Source: Synergistaceae bacterium (lineage in GTDB: Bacteria; Synergistota; Synergistia; Synergistales; Aminobacteriaceae). From it: a DNA stretch of 38,337 bases. The DNA is taken from contig JAISUO010000057.1 in the NCBI GenBank assembly GCA_031272035.1, positions 1-38,337 on the forward strand, written 5' to 3'. The notes under the pieces are model-generated. The model searched no databases. It was given only the letters and a program-made list of their open reading frames with translations, and had not been told where the DNA came from. How positions within the stretch are numbered: position 1 is the first letter of the stretch; each line of letters starts with the position of its first letter. Shown in pieces: positions 15,740 to 24,780 of this stretch. The position numbers were made by a program, and so were the translations under genes.

Positions 15740-17692
15740 ATGGAAAAGAAAAGTTTTTATATCACCACGCCTATTTATTACGTCAACGACATTCCCCATA
15801 TCGGGCACGCCTATACGACTATCGCCTGTGACGTGATGAGCCGCTATATGCGCATGAAGGGGTACGACGTTCGTTTTCTCACTGGGACGGACGAGCATGG
15901 GCAAAAAATTCAGACGGCTGCTGAGGCGAAGGGAATGACGCCCCAGGAGCTGGTCGATAAAATTCACGTTAACTTCAAAGAGCTGTGGAAGGTCCTGAAT
16001 ATCAGCAACGACGATTTCATCCGCACCACGGAGGACCGTCACATTCGCGTGGTTCAGGCCATGTTCAAAAAACTCATGGACCAGGACGACATCTACAAGG
16101 GAACTTACGAGGGCTGGTATTGCGTCCCCTGCGAAACCTACGTTCCGGAGTCGAGCATGGGCGAAAACCGAACCTGTCCGGATTGCGGGCGGCCTCTGAT
16201 CACCATGAAGGAGGAGAGCTACTTCTTCAGGGCCTCGAAGTACGTTCCCCAGCTTATCGAACACTACGAGAAGAACCTGCAGGGCGTGATGCCCCGTATC
16301 CGGTATAACGAGATTATGAGCTTCCTTCGGGGAGAAGTGCGGGATCAGTCCGTTTCCCGGACGACTCTGAAGTGGGGAATTCCCATCCCCGGAGACGAAA
16401 AGCACGTGGTTTACGTCTGGTTCGACGCGCTGGTCAACTACGCGACCGCCGTCGGCTATCTGGACAGTCCGGAGATGTTCCGGACGTACTGGCCTGCCGT
16501 GCGGCATATGGTGGGGAAGGACATCATTCGCTTCCACTGCGTGATATGGCCCCTGATGCTTCTGGCGCTGAAGGTCAACGTTCCGGTGTCGGTCATCGCT
16601 CACGGCTGGTGGACCGTGGACGGCGAGAAAATGAGCAAATCCAAAGGCAATGTCGTCGATCCGTTCAAAATGGCCGAGGTGTACGGCGCCGACGCGTTTC
16701 GTTACTTTTTGCTGCGGGAAGTTCCCTTCGGCAACGACGGCGATTTTTCCGAAGCGGCAATGGTGGGGCGCATCAACAGCGATCTCGCCAACGACCTGGG
16801 GAATCTGCTGAACCGCACGCTTCAGATGATCGTCAGCTATTCGGATGGAGTGGTTCCGGACGGAGGCATCCGAAGCTCTCAGGGCGCTCATCCCCTGGAT
16901 CTGGAGATTCGTGTGCTGGGCGAGAGCACCGTTGCGCTGGTCGATCAGTCGATGACCGTTTTCTCTTACGACGAAGCTCTGAAGCACATCTGGGCCTTCA
17001 TTGGCCGGGGAAATAAATACATCGACGAGACGATGCCCTGGAAACTGAACAAGGAAGAGGACACGGAGCGGCTGAAGAGTGTTCTGCACACGCTGTACGA
17101 GGTTCTGCGGCTTTCGGCCCTGCTGGTGGCGCCTTATATTCCGGAGTCGGCGGAAAAAATCTGGAAGCAGCTGGGCTGCTCCGGAACCCCTTTCGCCGCC
17201 CAGCTCAACGACTTCCGCTGGGGAGGAGGAGCGGGAACGAAGGTTGTCAAGGGGGATATTCTCTTTCCCCGAATCGACGTGGAGGCCTGGAAGAAGGCCA
17301 GAGAAGCCGCGGCAGTTCCGGAGTCGAAGGAAAAAGAGGAAAAACCCGCCCATGAACCGGAGATCGATATCGAGAGGTTCAGTTCGGTGGAGATGCGGGT
17401 AGGACAGATCGTCAAAGTGGAGGAAATTCCGCGGTCGAAAAAACTCTACAGGCTTGAAATCGATCTGGGCTACGAGCGGCGCACGATTTGCTCGGGCATT
17501 CGAGAGTTCTTCAAACCCGACGAACTGGAGGGACATCGCGTCGTCGTGGTCACGAACCTGAAGCCTGCCAAACTTTGCGGCGTGGAGAGCAACGGCATGC
17601 TTTTGACGGCGGTGGACGGAGAAGGAGATAAAGAAAGAATCGCTCTCATCGCCCCTGTGGCGGATATTCCGCTGGGCAGTCGGGTGTACTGA
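15740..17692 (+). CDS. metG: Methionyl-tRNA synthetase
   Basis: Charges tRNA-Met and initiator tRNA. 650 residues. The class I HIGH motif is in DIPHIGHAYTT near residue 20, the zinc knuckle has CVPC...CPDC (about 130-153), and KMSKS is at 297-301. The anticodon domain follows. After an acidic Lys/Glu-rich linker, a C-terminal EMAP/Trbp111-like tRNA-binding domain starts near 545 (VEMRVGQIVKVEEIP, then SNGMLL), as in dimeric bacterial MetRS. ATG 15740 has GGGAGG 11 nt upstream. It has its own promoter. Confidence 0.97.
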   Translation: MEKKSFYITTPIYYVNDIPHIGHAYTTIACDVMSRYMRMKGYDVRFLTGTDEHGQKIQTAAEAKGMTPQELVDKIHVNFKELWKVLNISNDDFIRTTEDRHIRVVQAMFKKLMDQDDIYKGTYEGWYCVPCETYVPESSMGENRTCPDCGRPLITMKEESYFFRASKYVPQLIEHYEKNLQGVMPRIRYNEIMSFLRGEVRDQSVSRTTLKWGIPIPGDEKHVVYVWFDALVNYATAVGYLDSPEMFRTYWPAVRHMVGKDIIRFHCVIWPLMLLALKVNVPVSVIAHGWWTVDGEKMSKSKGNVVDPFKMAEVYGADAFRYFLLREVPFGNDGDFSEAAMVGRINSDLANDLGNLLNRTLQMIVSYSDGVVPDGGIRSSQGAHPLDLEIRVLGESTVALVDQSMTVFSYDEALKHIWAFIGRGNKYIDETMPWKLNKEEDTERLKSVLHTLYEVLRLSALLVAPYIPESAEKIWKQLGCSGTPFAAQLNDFRWGGGAGTKVVKGDILFPRIDVEAWKKAREAAAVPESKEKEEKPAHEPEIDIERFSSVEMRVGQIVKVEEIPRSKKLYRLEIDLGYERRTICSGIREFFKPDELEGHRVVVVTNLKPAKLCGVESNGMLLTAVDGEGDKERIALIAPVADIPLGSRVY

Positions 17693-17705
17693 TGCGTCAT
17701 GGCTC

Positions 17706-18899
17706 ATGAGCGAAGCCGCCATGTCTGAATCCGATTCGAAACGATCGATTTCCAGGAGAGATTTTCGCTTCCTGCAACGGGAATTGAGCTGCTGGCGAAC
17801 TCTGGATCTGCTTTCCGAACAGCAGGCTCAGGCCCTTAAAGGACTGTACGAACCGAAACAGGGGTACATGTCCCGATTGATTATGGCTTTGGGCGCGGTG
17901 CTGATGGGACTCGGTTTTCTGAGTTACATCGCGGCGCACTGGATGGAATTCAGCCGAATATTCCAGGTCGCTCTGGTGATATTGGTTTATATGCTGTCGA
18001 TTTTTGCGGCGTGGTACATGGAGGAGGAGCTGCCCAAAACTTCGCGAGCCCTTTTGCTGCTGGGAAGTTTCATCTACGGTGGAGGCATTTTTTTGATCGC
18101 GCAGATTTTCAATGAGGGCGGTCATTACACGACGGCGCTTTTGTGGTGGATGATCGGAATTTTTCCAGCGGCGCTGCTGTTTCGGGACCGTTTGCAGCTC
18201 ACGCTGCTTCAGGTGATCGCTCTCGTTTATATTCATGGGTTCTTCTGGTCCGTCATCCGGTATTCTTACGGAGATGGCGACTTCATGAGCGTCCTGAAGA
18301 CCCTCGTCTGGCAGCCGGAGCCTCTGGCGGTTCTGTCGATTCTCTGGGCGCTCTGGTGGTTTATTGAAAGAAGAGGAAGCGTTGGTTTTCATCTGAACGT
18401 CTTTCTCGCGCTGAATATGATGACGATTCAGATTATCCGCTGTACGGATGACATGGCGCTGTTAATGATTTTTGGAGTTCTTGCGGGGTGCCTGTTCTGC
18501 CTTTGCGGTTTCGCCTTCCGGCAATGGCCGCTGGATGGGTGGGGCGTGACTCTGACGGGAGTTTGCGGGATTTCTCTGACGATTCGTGAGCTCTGGGGAT
18601 GGTCGCGCTGGAACTCTCTTTGGGGCTCTGTCGATCCCACTGTCGTCGCCGCTGTTGTGGTCTCCATTGTCCTGCTCTGGTGCATATACAAGGGCTCTAC
18701 GGGCGCGGTCGTCTTTTTTTGCGTCCTGATTCTGCGGTACTATTTCGATCGGTTTTACGACTTTATGCCCAAGGCGATGTTTTTTACCACGGGAGGGATC
18801 CTTCTGGTGGGGATGGGTTTTGGGCTTGAGAGAGTCCGAAAGCGCCGCAGGGCCTCCAAAGAACGGCAGGACCCGAAAAGAGAGGCGTCAGCGTCATGA
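17706..18899 (+). CDS. DUF2157-type multispan membrane protein
   Basis: 397 residues. The cytoplasmic N-terminus (about 1-53), ending in LSEQQAQALKGLYE, resembles the DUF2157 start in which a short helix precedes the first membrane span. About ten hydrophobic segments follow, from SRLIMALGAVLMGLGFLSYIA to the span before a basic tail (RVRKRRRASKERQDPKRE). Function is unknown for the family. It starts 13 nt after metG without a clear ribosome site; ATG 17721 is an alternative. Its stop overlaps the next start as ATGA, and the two families often occur together. Confidence 0.75.
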   Translation: MSEAAMSESDSKRSISRRDFRFLQRELSCWRTLDLLSEQQAQALKGLYEPKQGYMSRLIMALGAVLMGLGFLSYIAAHWMEFSRIFQVALVILVYMLSIFAAWYMEEELPKTSRALLLLGSFIYGGGIFLIAQIFNEGGHYTTALLWWMIGIFPAALLFRDRLQLTLLQVIALVYIHGFFWSVIRYSYGDGDFMSVLKTLVWQPEPLAVLSILWALWWFIERRGSVGFHLNVFLALNMMTIQIIRCTDDMALLMIFGVLAGCLFCLCGFAFRQWPLDGWGVTLTGVCGISLTIRELWGWSRWNSLWGSVDPTVVAAVVVSIVLLWCIYKGSTGAVVFFCVLILRYYFDRFYDFMPKAMFFTTGGILLVGMGFGLERVRKRRRASKERQDPKREASAS

Positions 18900-19456
18900 G
18901 ACGGGCCTTCAGATACCTTTTGGTTATATTGCTTCCTCTGGCGGTGCTTTTGACCAGGCCGGCGACCTCCGCTCTGGTGCTTGCTCTGGGGAAGGAAATT
19001 CGTTTGCCGGCCCTTCCCGTCGATCCCCGGGATATTTTTCGGGGTGATTACGTGGATCTGCGCTTCAATATCGAAGAAATTCCGGTGGAACAGGCGGACC
19101 CGACCCTCTTGCGACGCCTGAAGGAAGAAAAAGAGAAGACCGGCGATGCGGCTTTGTCGTCAGAGTGGGTGTATGTCGCTCTCGCGCCGGACGAAAAGGG
19201 AATTTATCGGCCTGTGCGCGTGACGGAGACTCCTTCGTCGGAGGAGATCTGTATTCGGGGACGAGTGGAGCTGTCTTACGATCAGTCGGAACTCTACATC
19301 GATTATGGAAGCTCTCTCAAACGTTTTTACGTGAAGGAAAACACCGGATTCGACCTGGAAAGAGCGGGCTGGGCGGGCAACCTGGAGGCTCTGGTTCGGG
19401 TATGGAAAAACAGAGCGGTGCTGGACCGGCTCGAAGTGACAGAGAAACGGGAATAA
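18896..19456 (+). CDS. GDYXXLXY-domain membrane-anchored protein
   Basis: 186 residues. An N-terminal hydrophobic segment (YLLVILLPLAVLLTRPATSALV) acts as signal or anchor and is followed by an exported domain containing VDPRDIFRGDYVDLRF, the motif naming the GDYXXLXY family (last aromatic is Phe here). Strongly coupled to the DUF2157 gene by a 4-nt overlap; the pair is commonly found together and probably forms one envelope system of unknown role. The gene ends 12 nt from the convergent outer-membrane protein gene. Confidence 0.8.
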   Translation: MRRAFRYLLVILLPLAVLLTRPATSALVLALGKEIRLPALPVDPRDIFRGDYVDLRFNIEEIPVEQADPTLLRRLKEEKEKTGDAALSSEWVYVALAPDEKGIYRPVRVTETPSSEEICIRGRVELSYDQSELYIDYGSSLKRFYVKENTGFDLERAGWAGNLEALVRVWKNRAVLDRLEVTEKRE

Positions 19457-19468
19457 AAAAGAGATGGA

Positions 19469-20050
19469 CTAAAAATATATTTTGAACTTGCCCTGAACGG
19501 AAAACCCGCTCAGGTCGTAATCTTTGACGTCGGAAATAAAGTTGTAGGCCGCTTCGATGTTAAACCACCGGGTGATGTCCATTCCCAGCATGAGACGTCC
19601 GCCCCAGGCGCCTCTCCATCCCGTATCGACCCCTGCCGCCCGATCCTCGAATCGTATTCCGTAACCTGCGAGCCCGATGCCGGCGTAGGGCCTCAGGATG
19701 CCCGCGTCGCTGAAGTTCCATCGCGCCTGGAGCCCCACGGGAATGATCCAGGCGTCGTTGTCGTCCTTCTCTCCATAGTAGAGTCCGAAATAGGGAGTGA
19801 GGTTGAATCCAGCCGCTTCGAAGCCGCCGGTCAGACTCTCCAGGTTCAGTGAAACCCCCAGGCTCCACCAGGCGTCTCCGAAGGCGTCCCGTGTTTTCGA
19901 GTCCGTGGGAAAATACCCATTGACGCCCGGCGACAGAAAAAACAGTTTCTCTTCCCCATGGCTTTCTTCCGCCCCGACGAAAAGAAACACAAGCAGCGTC
20001 ATCACGCAAAACAATATTCTCCGATTCGAAGGTCTGTGCTTATTACGCAT
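19469..20050 (-). CDS. Small outer-membrane beta-barrel protein
   Basis: 193 residues. A basic N-terminus and hydrophobic core (ILFCVMTLLVFLFVG) form a signal peptide, probably cut near ESHGEE. The remainder shows alternating aromatic/hydrophobic strands (FNLTPYFGLYYG, LRPYAGIGLAGYGI, GRLMLGMDITRWFNIEAAYNF) and ends KFKIYF, the terminal Phe expected for BAM-inserted barrels. An eight-stranded OmpW/OmpA-like fold is plausible from the size. It supports a diderm envelope. No strong ribosome site before ATG 20050. It is a lone gene convergent with the GDYXXLXY gene. Confidence 0.75.
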   Translation of the reverse strand: MRNKHRPSNRRILFCVMTLLVFLFVGAEESHGEEKLFFLSPGVNGYFPTDSKTRDAFGDAWWSLGVSLNLESLTGGFEAAGFNLTPYFGLYYGEKDDNDAWIIPVGLQARWNFSDAGILRPYAGIGLAGYGIRFEDRAAGVDTGWRGAWGGRLMLGMDITRWFNIEAAYNFISDVKDYDLSGFSVQGKFKIYF

Positions 20051-20317
20051 TTCTGTTTACCATATCTTTCTTTTGCCGGCCGATTTCTTTTTTTGCCGCC
20101 CGTTTCTCAATTTCTCATACCCATTACCCGTAACGTTGCTGTAATTTTGGCACCATCAGAAAAAATATGCAAGCCTGATCTCCATGAAATCCGTAGTTTG
20201 ATATTGCCTTTGTCTGTGGAGATTCGTAAAGTTATGGATATAATTCAAGGCGGTGTATCATGACGGATTTTCATGATGAATTTTCATGAGGAATGAACCA
20301 CGGCAGGGGGGAGAAAA
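20051..20317. other. Divergent intergenic region
   Basis: 267 nt between the outer-membrane protein gene and the secreted-protein gene. A TATAAT stands at 20239-20244 on the plus strand without a good -35, about 74 nt before the rightward gene. No minus-strand promoter is convincing. The right part holds the tandem repeat at 20267-20292. No reading frame or hairpin of note. Confidence 0.5.
20267..20292 (+). repeat. 13-nt tandem duplication
   Basis: Units 20267-20279 (ATTTTCATGATGA) and 20280-20292 (ATTTTCATGAGGA) differ at one base. They lie just upstream of the ribosome site of the secreted-protein gene. Confidence 0.8.
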
Positions 20318-20980
20318 TTGACAATACGGCTGAAGAGACAGTCGAAGGCGTACAGATTCCTGGCGTTCCTGGCGGGGGCGGTTCTGGCGGCGGGTTTGTT
20401 TTTGCCTGCCGGTTCCGCGTCGGCGTACGATATAGGAGGAACCTGGCTTTTGAAGGGCGGAGGATACGCGGAAAAGGGAATTTTGAGAACTGAACTGGAG
20501 GACAGCGGCAGTCTGGAGGTCCTGACGAAAACGGACAGCGGCGATCAGACGCTTTTGGGCTACAACGTTCAGGTGGAGCTCAACGCTTCGAAGCTCGGCA
20601 TCAACGCATGGGATTACAATAAAACGGTGACGCTGAGAACCCCCATTCCGATCCCCGGGGCAGATCCCACGCTGAACTCTCCTTTTGAACTGCCGGCGGT
20701 GACGGTGGATGAAATGACCTATCAGGTTACCTTCACTTCGACGACGTCCGGAACCGTTAAAATTTACGGAAATCTCGATTTGGACGTTATTGGGCGTGTT
20801 AAAATCAACTCCGAAAGCGCCATATGGAAAGAGGGAACGACGCCTCCTCATATTGAAGACAAAACCAGCGGCTGCAACGCGGGGTTTTTGTGTGCGGCAG
20901 GAATGATGACCTGTGTTTTTATCGTATTTCGGGGGCGCGGAAAGCTGCAGTCCTTTATTTTCAGGATTGAAAATCACTGA
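20318..20980 (+). CDS. Secreted hypothetical protein with Synerg-CTERM-like end
   Basis: 220 residues from TTG 20318, behind GGGGGGAG. A signal peptide (about 1-36, ASA before YDIGGTW) precedes a beta-rich domain with many Thr/Ser (about 37-180) that I do not recognise. The C-terminus has SGCNAG at 184-189, a hydrophobic stretch to about 204 and a basic cluster RGRGK at 205-209. That order matches the Synerg-CTERM putative sorting signal known from Synergistetes, as I recall it. Eleven further residues (LQSFIFRIENH) follow the basic cluster, which is unusual. Probably exported and processed or anchored at the surface. The function of the domain is unknown. Confidence 0.65.
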   Translation: MTIRLKRQSKAYRFLAFLAGAVLAAGLFLPAGSASAYDIGGTWLLKGGGYAEKGILRTELEDSGSLEVLTKTDSGDQTLLGYNVQVELNASKLGINAWDYNKTVTLRTPIPIPGADPTLNSPFELPAVTVDEMTYQVTFTSTTSGTVKIYGNLDLDVIGRVKINSESAIWKEGTTPPHIEDKTSGCNAGFLCAAGMMTCVFIVFRGRGKLQSFIFRIENH

Positions 20981-21217
20981 TTTTACGTGTTTATGTTTAA
21001 GTTTTTTTTCGAAAAACGGCTTTTTGAGTCTATTTTTTATGATTCCTGTCGAAGTGTTTTCAGGTTTCTTCATGTACAATAGAGACGTTCTCATGGAAAC
21101 GGAAGCGGGAAAACAGAAATAAAAAACGCGAAATAAAAAAACGATCAGGGAAACGATTGAGGAAGAATCAGGTCTCGTTTTTGGCGGGATGAACGTATCG
21201 ACAGGGGAGGAACAAGG
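20981..21217 (+). other. Spacer before the flagellar operon
   Basis: 237 AT-rich nt. TACAAT at 21075-21080 could be a -10, but no good -35 lies 16-18 nt upstream. I see no FliA-type promoter and no clear terminator for the preceding gene, only T-runs around 21001-21040. The tandem repeat at 21116-21143 lies here. The promoter of the flhA operon therefore remains unidentified. Confidence 0.4.
21116..21143 (+). repeat. 14-nt tandem duplication before flhA
   Basis: Units 21116-21129 (GAAATAAAAAACGC) and 21130-21143 (GAAATAAAAAAACG) are nearly identical. Confidence 0.75.
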
Positions 21218-23356
21218 GTGGCGTCTGCGGCGGGAGCGGAAATGTCCGTTCTGAAAAAAATACTTTATTACTCGGACATCGGAGTAGCTCTTTTAATGGT
21301 CCTCGTTGTCGGCATGATGGTTATCCCGCTGCCGACATGGATGGTCGACGTATTGCTGGCCTGCAACATCACTCTGGGCGTCGTCGTTTTACTCGTTACC
21401 TTCTACGTCAAACGAGCGTTGGATCTTTCCGTTTTCCCCACGCTGCTGCTCATTGTGACGCTTTTTCGCATCGCCCTCAACGTTTCGACGACCCGTCTCA
21501 TTCTGCTGAACGGATACGCGGGAGAAATCATTCTCGCTTTCGGGGACTTCGTGGTGGGGGGAAATTACGTTGTAGGAGCCGTCATCTTCCTCATCCTGGT
21601 CATTATTCAGCTTGTTGTGGTCACGAAGGGCGCGGAGCGGGTCGCCGAGGTAGCGGCTCGCTTCACCCTGGACGCCATGCCAGGAAAGCAGATGTCCATC
21701 GATGCGGATCTGAACTCGGGGCTGATTGATGAACAGGAAGCCCGGACGCGCCGAAAGGATATTCAGCGTGAAGCCGATTTTTACGGAGCGATGGATGGAG
21801 CCTCGAAGTTTGTCAAGGGAGATGCCATAGCCGGGTTGTTGATAACGATGATCAACATTCTTGGCGGCCTCGCCATAGGAGTTTTTCAGCGGGGAATGCC
21901 GGTGGGCAGGGCCGCGGCGCTCTACAGCCTTCTGACCGTCGGGGACGGTCTTGTGTCCCAGATTCCGGCTCTGCTGTTTTCCGCCGCGACGGGCGTCATT
22001 GTCACCCGGGCCGCTTCGGAGTCCGATCTGGGGCAGGACCTCGTGGGGATTTTCACCCGGTATCCGCGGCCGCTTTACATTGGCGCGGGACTTTTGTTCG
22101 CTCTTGCCCTCATTCCGGGGCTCCCCACCGTTCCTTTCATTATACTGGGAACTCTTTTGGCTGTGACGGGGTATGTTGTCGCCCGTGAAGGAACGGTCCA
22201 GGCCATAGAGGCGGGAGAAAAACAGCGACAGGGAGAGCGGGGCGGCGCTTCATCCGCCGGAACCGCGTCCGCTCCGGGGCGTCCCGCGGAGGGGCAGCAG
22301 CCCGCATCCGCCTCGTCCCCCGAAGATGTCATGCGTCTTTTGACCGTTGAACCGATGGAAGCGGAGATCGGGTACGCGATCATTCCTCTGGTGGATCCTG
22401 CCCAGGGGGGAGATATGCTGGAGCGCATCGGGACGATTCGCAAACAAATGGCCGTGGAGTTGGGGCTGATCGTGCCCCCCATCCGCATAAGGGACAATAT
22501 CCAGATCAAACCGACGGAGTATGTGCTCCGGGTCAAGGGCGCCGAGGCCGGAAGGGGCGAGCTTCTTCCCGATCATTATCTGGCCATGAACACAGGCGCG
22601 GTGGAGGAGGAACTCGTGGGCATACCGACCACGGAACCCGCTTTTGGGCTGCCCGCTCTCTGGATCTCCCCGGATCTTCGGGACAAGGCGGAATCGATGG
22701 GCTATACCGTGGTCGATGCCCCCTCGGTTTTGGCGACCCATCTGTCGGAAGTCATTCGAAAAAATGGCGCGGAACTTCTGACGCGGCAGGAGGTGCAGAA
22801 ACTCACCAATATGGTGAAGGAAAACGCGCCGGCCGTGGTGGAGGAATTGCTGGGGTCGCTTTCGCTGGGAGAAATCCAGAAAGTTCTGCAGAATCTTATA
22901 CGCGAGCAGGTTCCTATAAGAGACCTTGTAACGATTTTCGAGGCTTTGGCGGACTATGGAAAACTTTCCCGCAGCGTAGATTTTCTTACGGAGCGCGCCA
23001 GAGAGGCTTTGTCCCGGCTTATTTCTCTTAAAATTCAGGGAGCGGACGGCGTCATTACGGTGGTGACGCTGTCGCCAAACTGGGAACAGAAAATCATGTC
23101 GGCGATGGACGGGGATCTCGCAAGGGGATGGCAGTTGAACATGGATCCGCGTGAAGTACAGAAAATGATCGCCGCCATATCCCGCTCCGTCGATGATATG
23201 ATTATCCGTAATCTGCCTCCCGTCCTGCTGGTTCATCCCAACGTTCGGCTTGTGGTAAGGCGGCTTATCGAAGGAACCATTACCAATATTTTTGTGGTAT
23301 CTTACAATGAGATTGCTCATGGAATCCAAATTAAAACGGTGGGAATGGTGGAGTGA
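21218..23356 (+). CDS. flhA: Flagellar type III export protein FlhA
   Basis: Core membrane component of the flagellar export gate, where its cytoplasmic nonamer docks chaperone-substrate complexes. 712 residues from GTG 21218; GGAGG ends 7 nt upstream. About eight membrane spans occupy residues 15-320. The FHIPEP signature RFTLDAMPGKQMSIDADLNS lies in the large loop near 150-170. A Gly/Ser/Ala-rich linker (about 335-365) leads to the cytoplasmic domain ending at GIQIKTVGMVE. First gene of the flagellar/chemotaxis operon; its stop overlaps flhF by one base. Confidence 0.97.
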   Translation: MASAAGAEMSVLKKILYYSDIGVALLMVLVVGMMVIPLPTWMVDVLLACNITLGVVVLLVTFYVKRALDLSVFPTLLLIVTLFRIALNVSTTRLILLNGYAGEIILAFGDFVVGGNYVVGAVIFLILVIIQLVVVTKGAERVAEVAARFTLDAMPGKQMSIDADLNSGLIDEQEARTRRKDIQREADFYGAMDGASKFVKGDAIAGLLITMINILGGLAIGVFQRGMPVGRAAALYSLLTVGDGLVSQIPALLFSAATGVIVTRAASESDLGQDLVGIFTRYPRPLYIGAGLLFALALIPGLPTVPFIILGTLLAVTGYVVAREGTVQAIEAGEKQRQGERGGASSAGTASAPGRPAEGQQPASASSPEDVMRLLTVEPMEAEIGYAIIPLVDPAQGGDMLERIGTIRKQMAVELGLIVPPIRIRDNIQIKPTEYVLRVKGAEAGRGELLPDHYLAMNTGAVEEELVGIPTTEPAFGLPALWISPDLRDKAESMGYTVVDAPSVLATHLSEVIRKNGAELLTRQEVQKLTNMVKENAPAVVEELLGSLSLGEIQKVLQNLIREQVPIRDLVTIFEALADYGKLSRSVDFLTERAREALSRLISLKIQGADGVITVVTLSPNWEQKIMSAMDGDLARGWQLNMDPREVQKMIAAISRSVDDMIIRNLPPVLLVHPNVRLVVRRLIEGTITNIFVVSYNEIAHGIQIKTVGMVE

Positions 23357-24780
23357 TGAGGGTTGTCAATCAGATCAGCTTTGAAGCCAAAGATGACGCG
23401 GACGCCCTGAGGCTGGCCAGCGAAAGGTTGGGAAAGGACGCCGTTATTCTGTCCACGCGGGCGGTTCGCATGGGTGGTTTTATGGGTTTTTTCCAGAGAA
23501 GCGTCCTGATGGTTTCTGCCGGAATTTTACAGGACGACCAAAAAGAAGAAAAAGCGAAAAGCAGAGAAAAGGATAAAGAGGACAACGCCGCCCGGGAACG
23601 GTTGGTGGCCTTTCAAAAACTGTTGGAGTTCAAGCAGGCCACGGAGGCCAAAAATGGCCTGGGCGGTAACGGAATGGTTGTTGAAACGCCCCAGTTTCAG
23701 TCCGTTGCGCAAAGAGCGCCTGCGGAGGGAGCGAGAGTCATTTATTCTCCCCAGGGGATCCGGAAGGACGTGCAGGAGGTCGACAGCGTGTATCTTTCCC
23801 GGGAGGGCCTCGACAACGTTGGCCGTCAGGAGAAGATGCCGGAGGAATCGGACAGCCACAAGCTTCGGGAGGAAGTGGAAGATCTCTCAAAGCGGCTCAA
23901 TTCTGTTTTGTCCCGTCTCGATCAGGTGAAAAACGCGGATATCGCCGGACATAAAATTTTTGAGGCGGGCCTTCCCGGTATTGTTCCGGCCGTTCCGAAA
24001 AGCGTCGAGGCCATAGAGTCGGACGATATTTACCGGAGGCTTCTTGATACGGAAGTGGATCCTGGCTACGCGCGGCGCCTGGTGGAGGAGTACAGAGCGA
24101 AAGATAACAGGGAACCTTTTGAAAAGTGGCTGGTTTCGAAGGTTCGCTGCGCTTCCAGTATGCCGGGGGACGTCATGGGAGGACGCAAGGTCATGCTGCT
24201 GGGTCCCACGGGAGTGGGAAAGACCACGACCATAGCGAAGCTGGCCGCGATACAGGCGTTATGGGAGCATCGAAACGTGCTGTTGCTGACCAGCGACACC
24301 TACAGAATAGCCGCCGTGGATCAGCTTCGGACCTACGCCAAAATATTGGGCGTGCCCATAGAGGTGATTTTCGAAGCGGAAAATTTTGCGGAAATCCTCG
24401 AAGCTCATTCAAACGCGGAGCTCATTCTGCTGGATACGGCGGGGCGGGGTCAGAGGGACCGCAAAAACCTTGAGGCTTTTGAAACTCTCTACGACGTGTT
24501 CAGGCCCGATGCGGTTCATCTGGTTTTGTCCGCCAACATGAAGTACAGAGACATGCTGGACGTCGTCGACCGGATGGCGGTGGTTCCCATTTCTCACGTT
24601 ATCTTCACCAAGCTGGACGAAACGGTGAGCTATGGGGCGCTGTTCAACATTTTACAGGCTCTTGAACGTCCCGTATCCTTTTTTACCACGGGGCAGAACG
24701 TTCCCAATGACATCGAAGTGGCTTCAGGGGCGCGTTTTGTGAGTCTGTTGCTGGGAGAAGAAGGCAGGAAAGACGCATGA
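23356..24780 (+). CDS. flhF: Flagellar biosynthesis GTPase FlhF
   Basis: SRP-type GTPase that helps place flagella and recruit basal-body parts. 474 residues from ATG 23356, overlapping the flhA stop (TGATG); a GTG at 23353 is an alternative. The N-terminal B domain starts MRVVNQISFEAKDDADALRLA, followed by a charged variable region. The NG domain has GPTGVGKT at 283-290, LLTSDTYRIAAVDQLRTYA, DTAGRGQRD and TKLDE. It overlaps flhG by 4 nt (ATGA), consistent with the FlhF-FlhG working pair. Confidence 0.95.
   Translation: MRVVNQISFEAKDDADALRLASERLGKDAVILSTRAVRMGGFMGFFQRSVLMVSAGILQDDQKEEKAKSREKDKEDNAARERLVAFQKLLEFKQATEAKNGLGGNGMVVETPQFQSVAQRAPAEGARVIYSPQGIRKDVQEVDSVYLSREGLDNVGRQEKMPEESDSHKLREEVEDLSKRLNSVLSRLDQVKNADIAGHKIFEAGLPGIVPAVPKSVEAIESDDIYRRLLDTEVDPGYARRLVEEYRAKDNREPFEKWLVSKVRCASSMPGDVMGGRKVMLLGPTGVGKTTTIAKLAAIQALWEHRNVLLLTSDTYRIAAVDQLRTYAKILGVPIEVIFEAENFAEILEAHSNAELILLDTAGRGQRDRKNLEAFETLYDVFRPDAVHLVLSANMKYRDMLDVVDRMAVVPISHVIFTKLDETVSYGALFNILQALERPVSFFTTGQNVPNDIEVASGARFVSLLLGEEGRKDA

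Noticed and set aside
15509-17722. Long minus-strand open frame opposite metG
   Set aside because: Shadow of metG; spans across its promoter and lacks any coherent domain.
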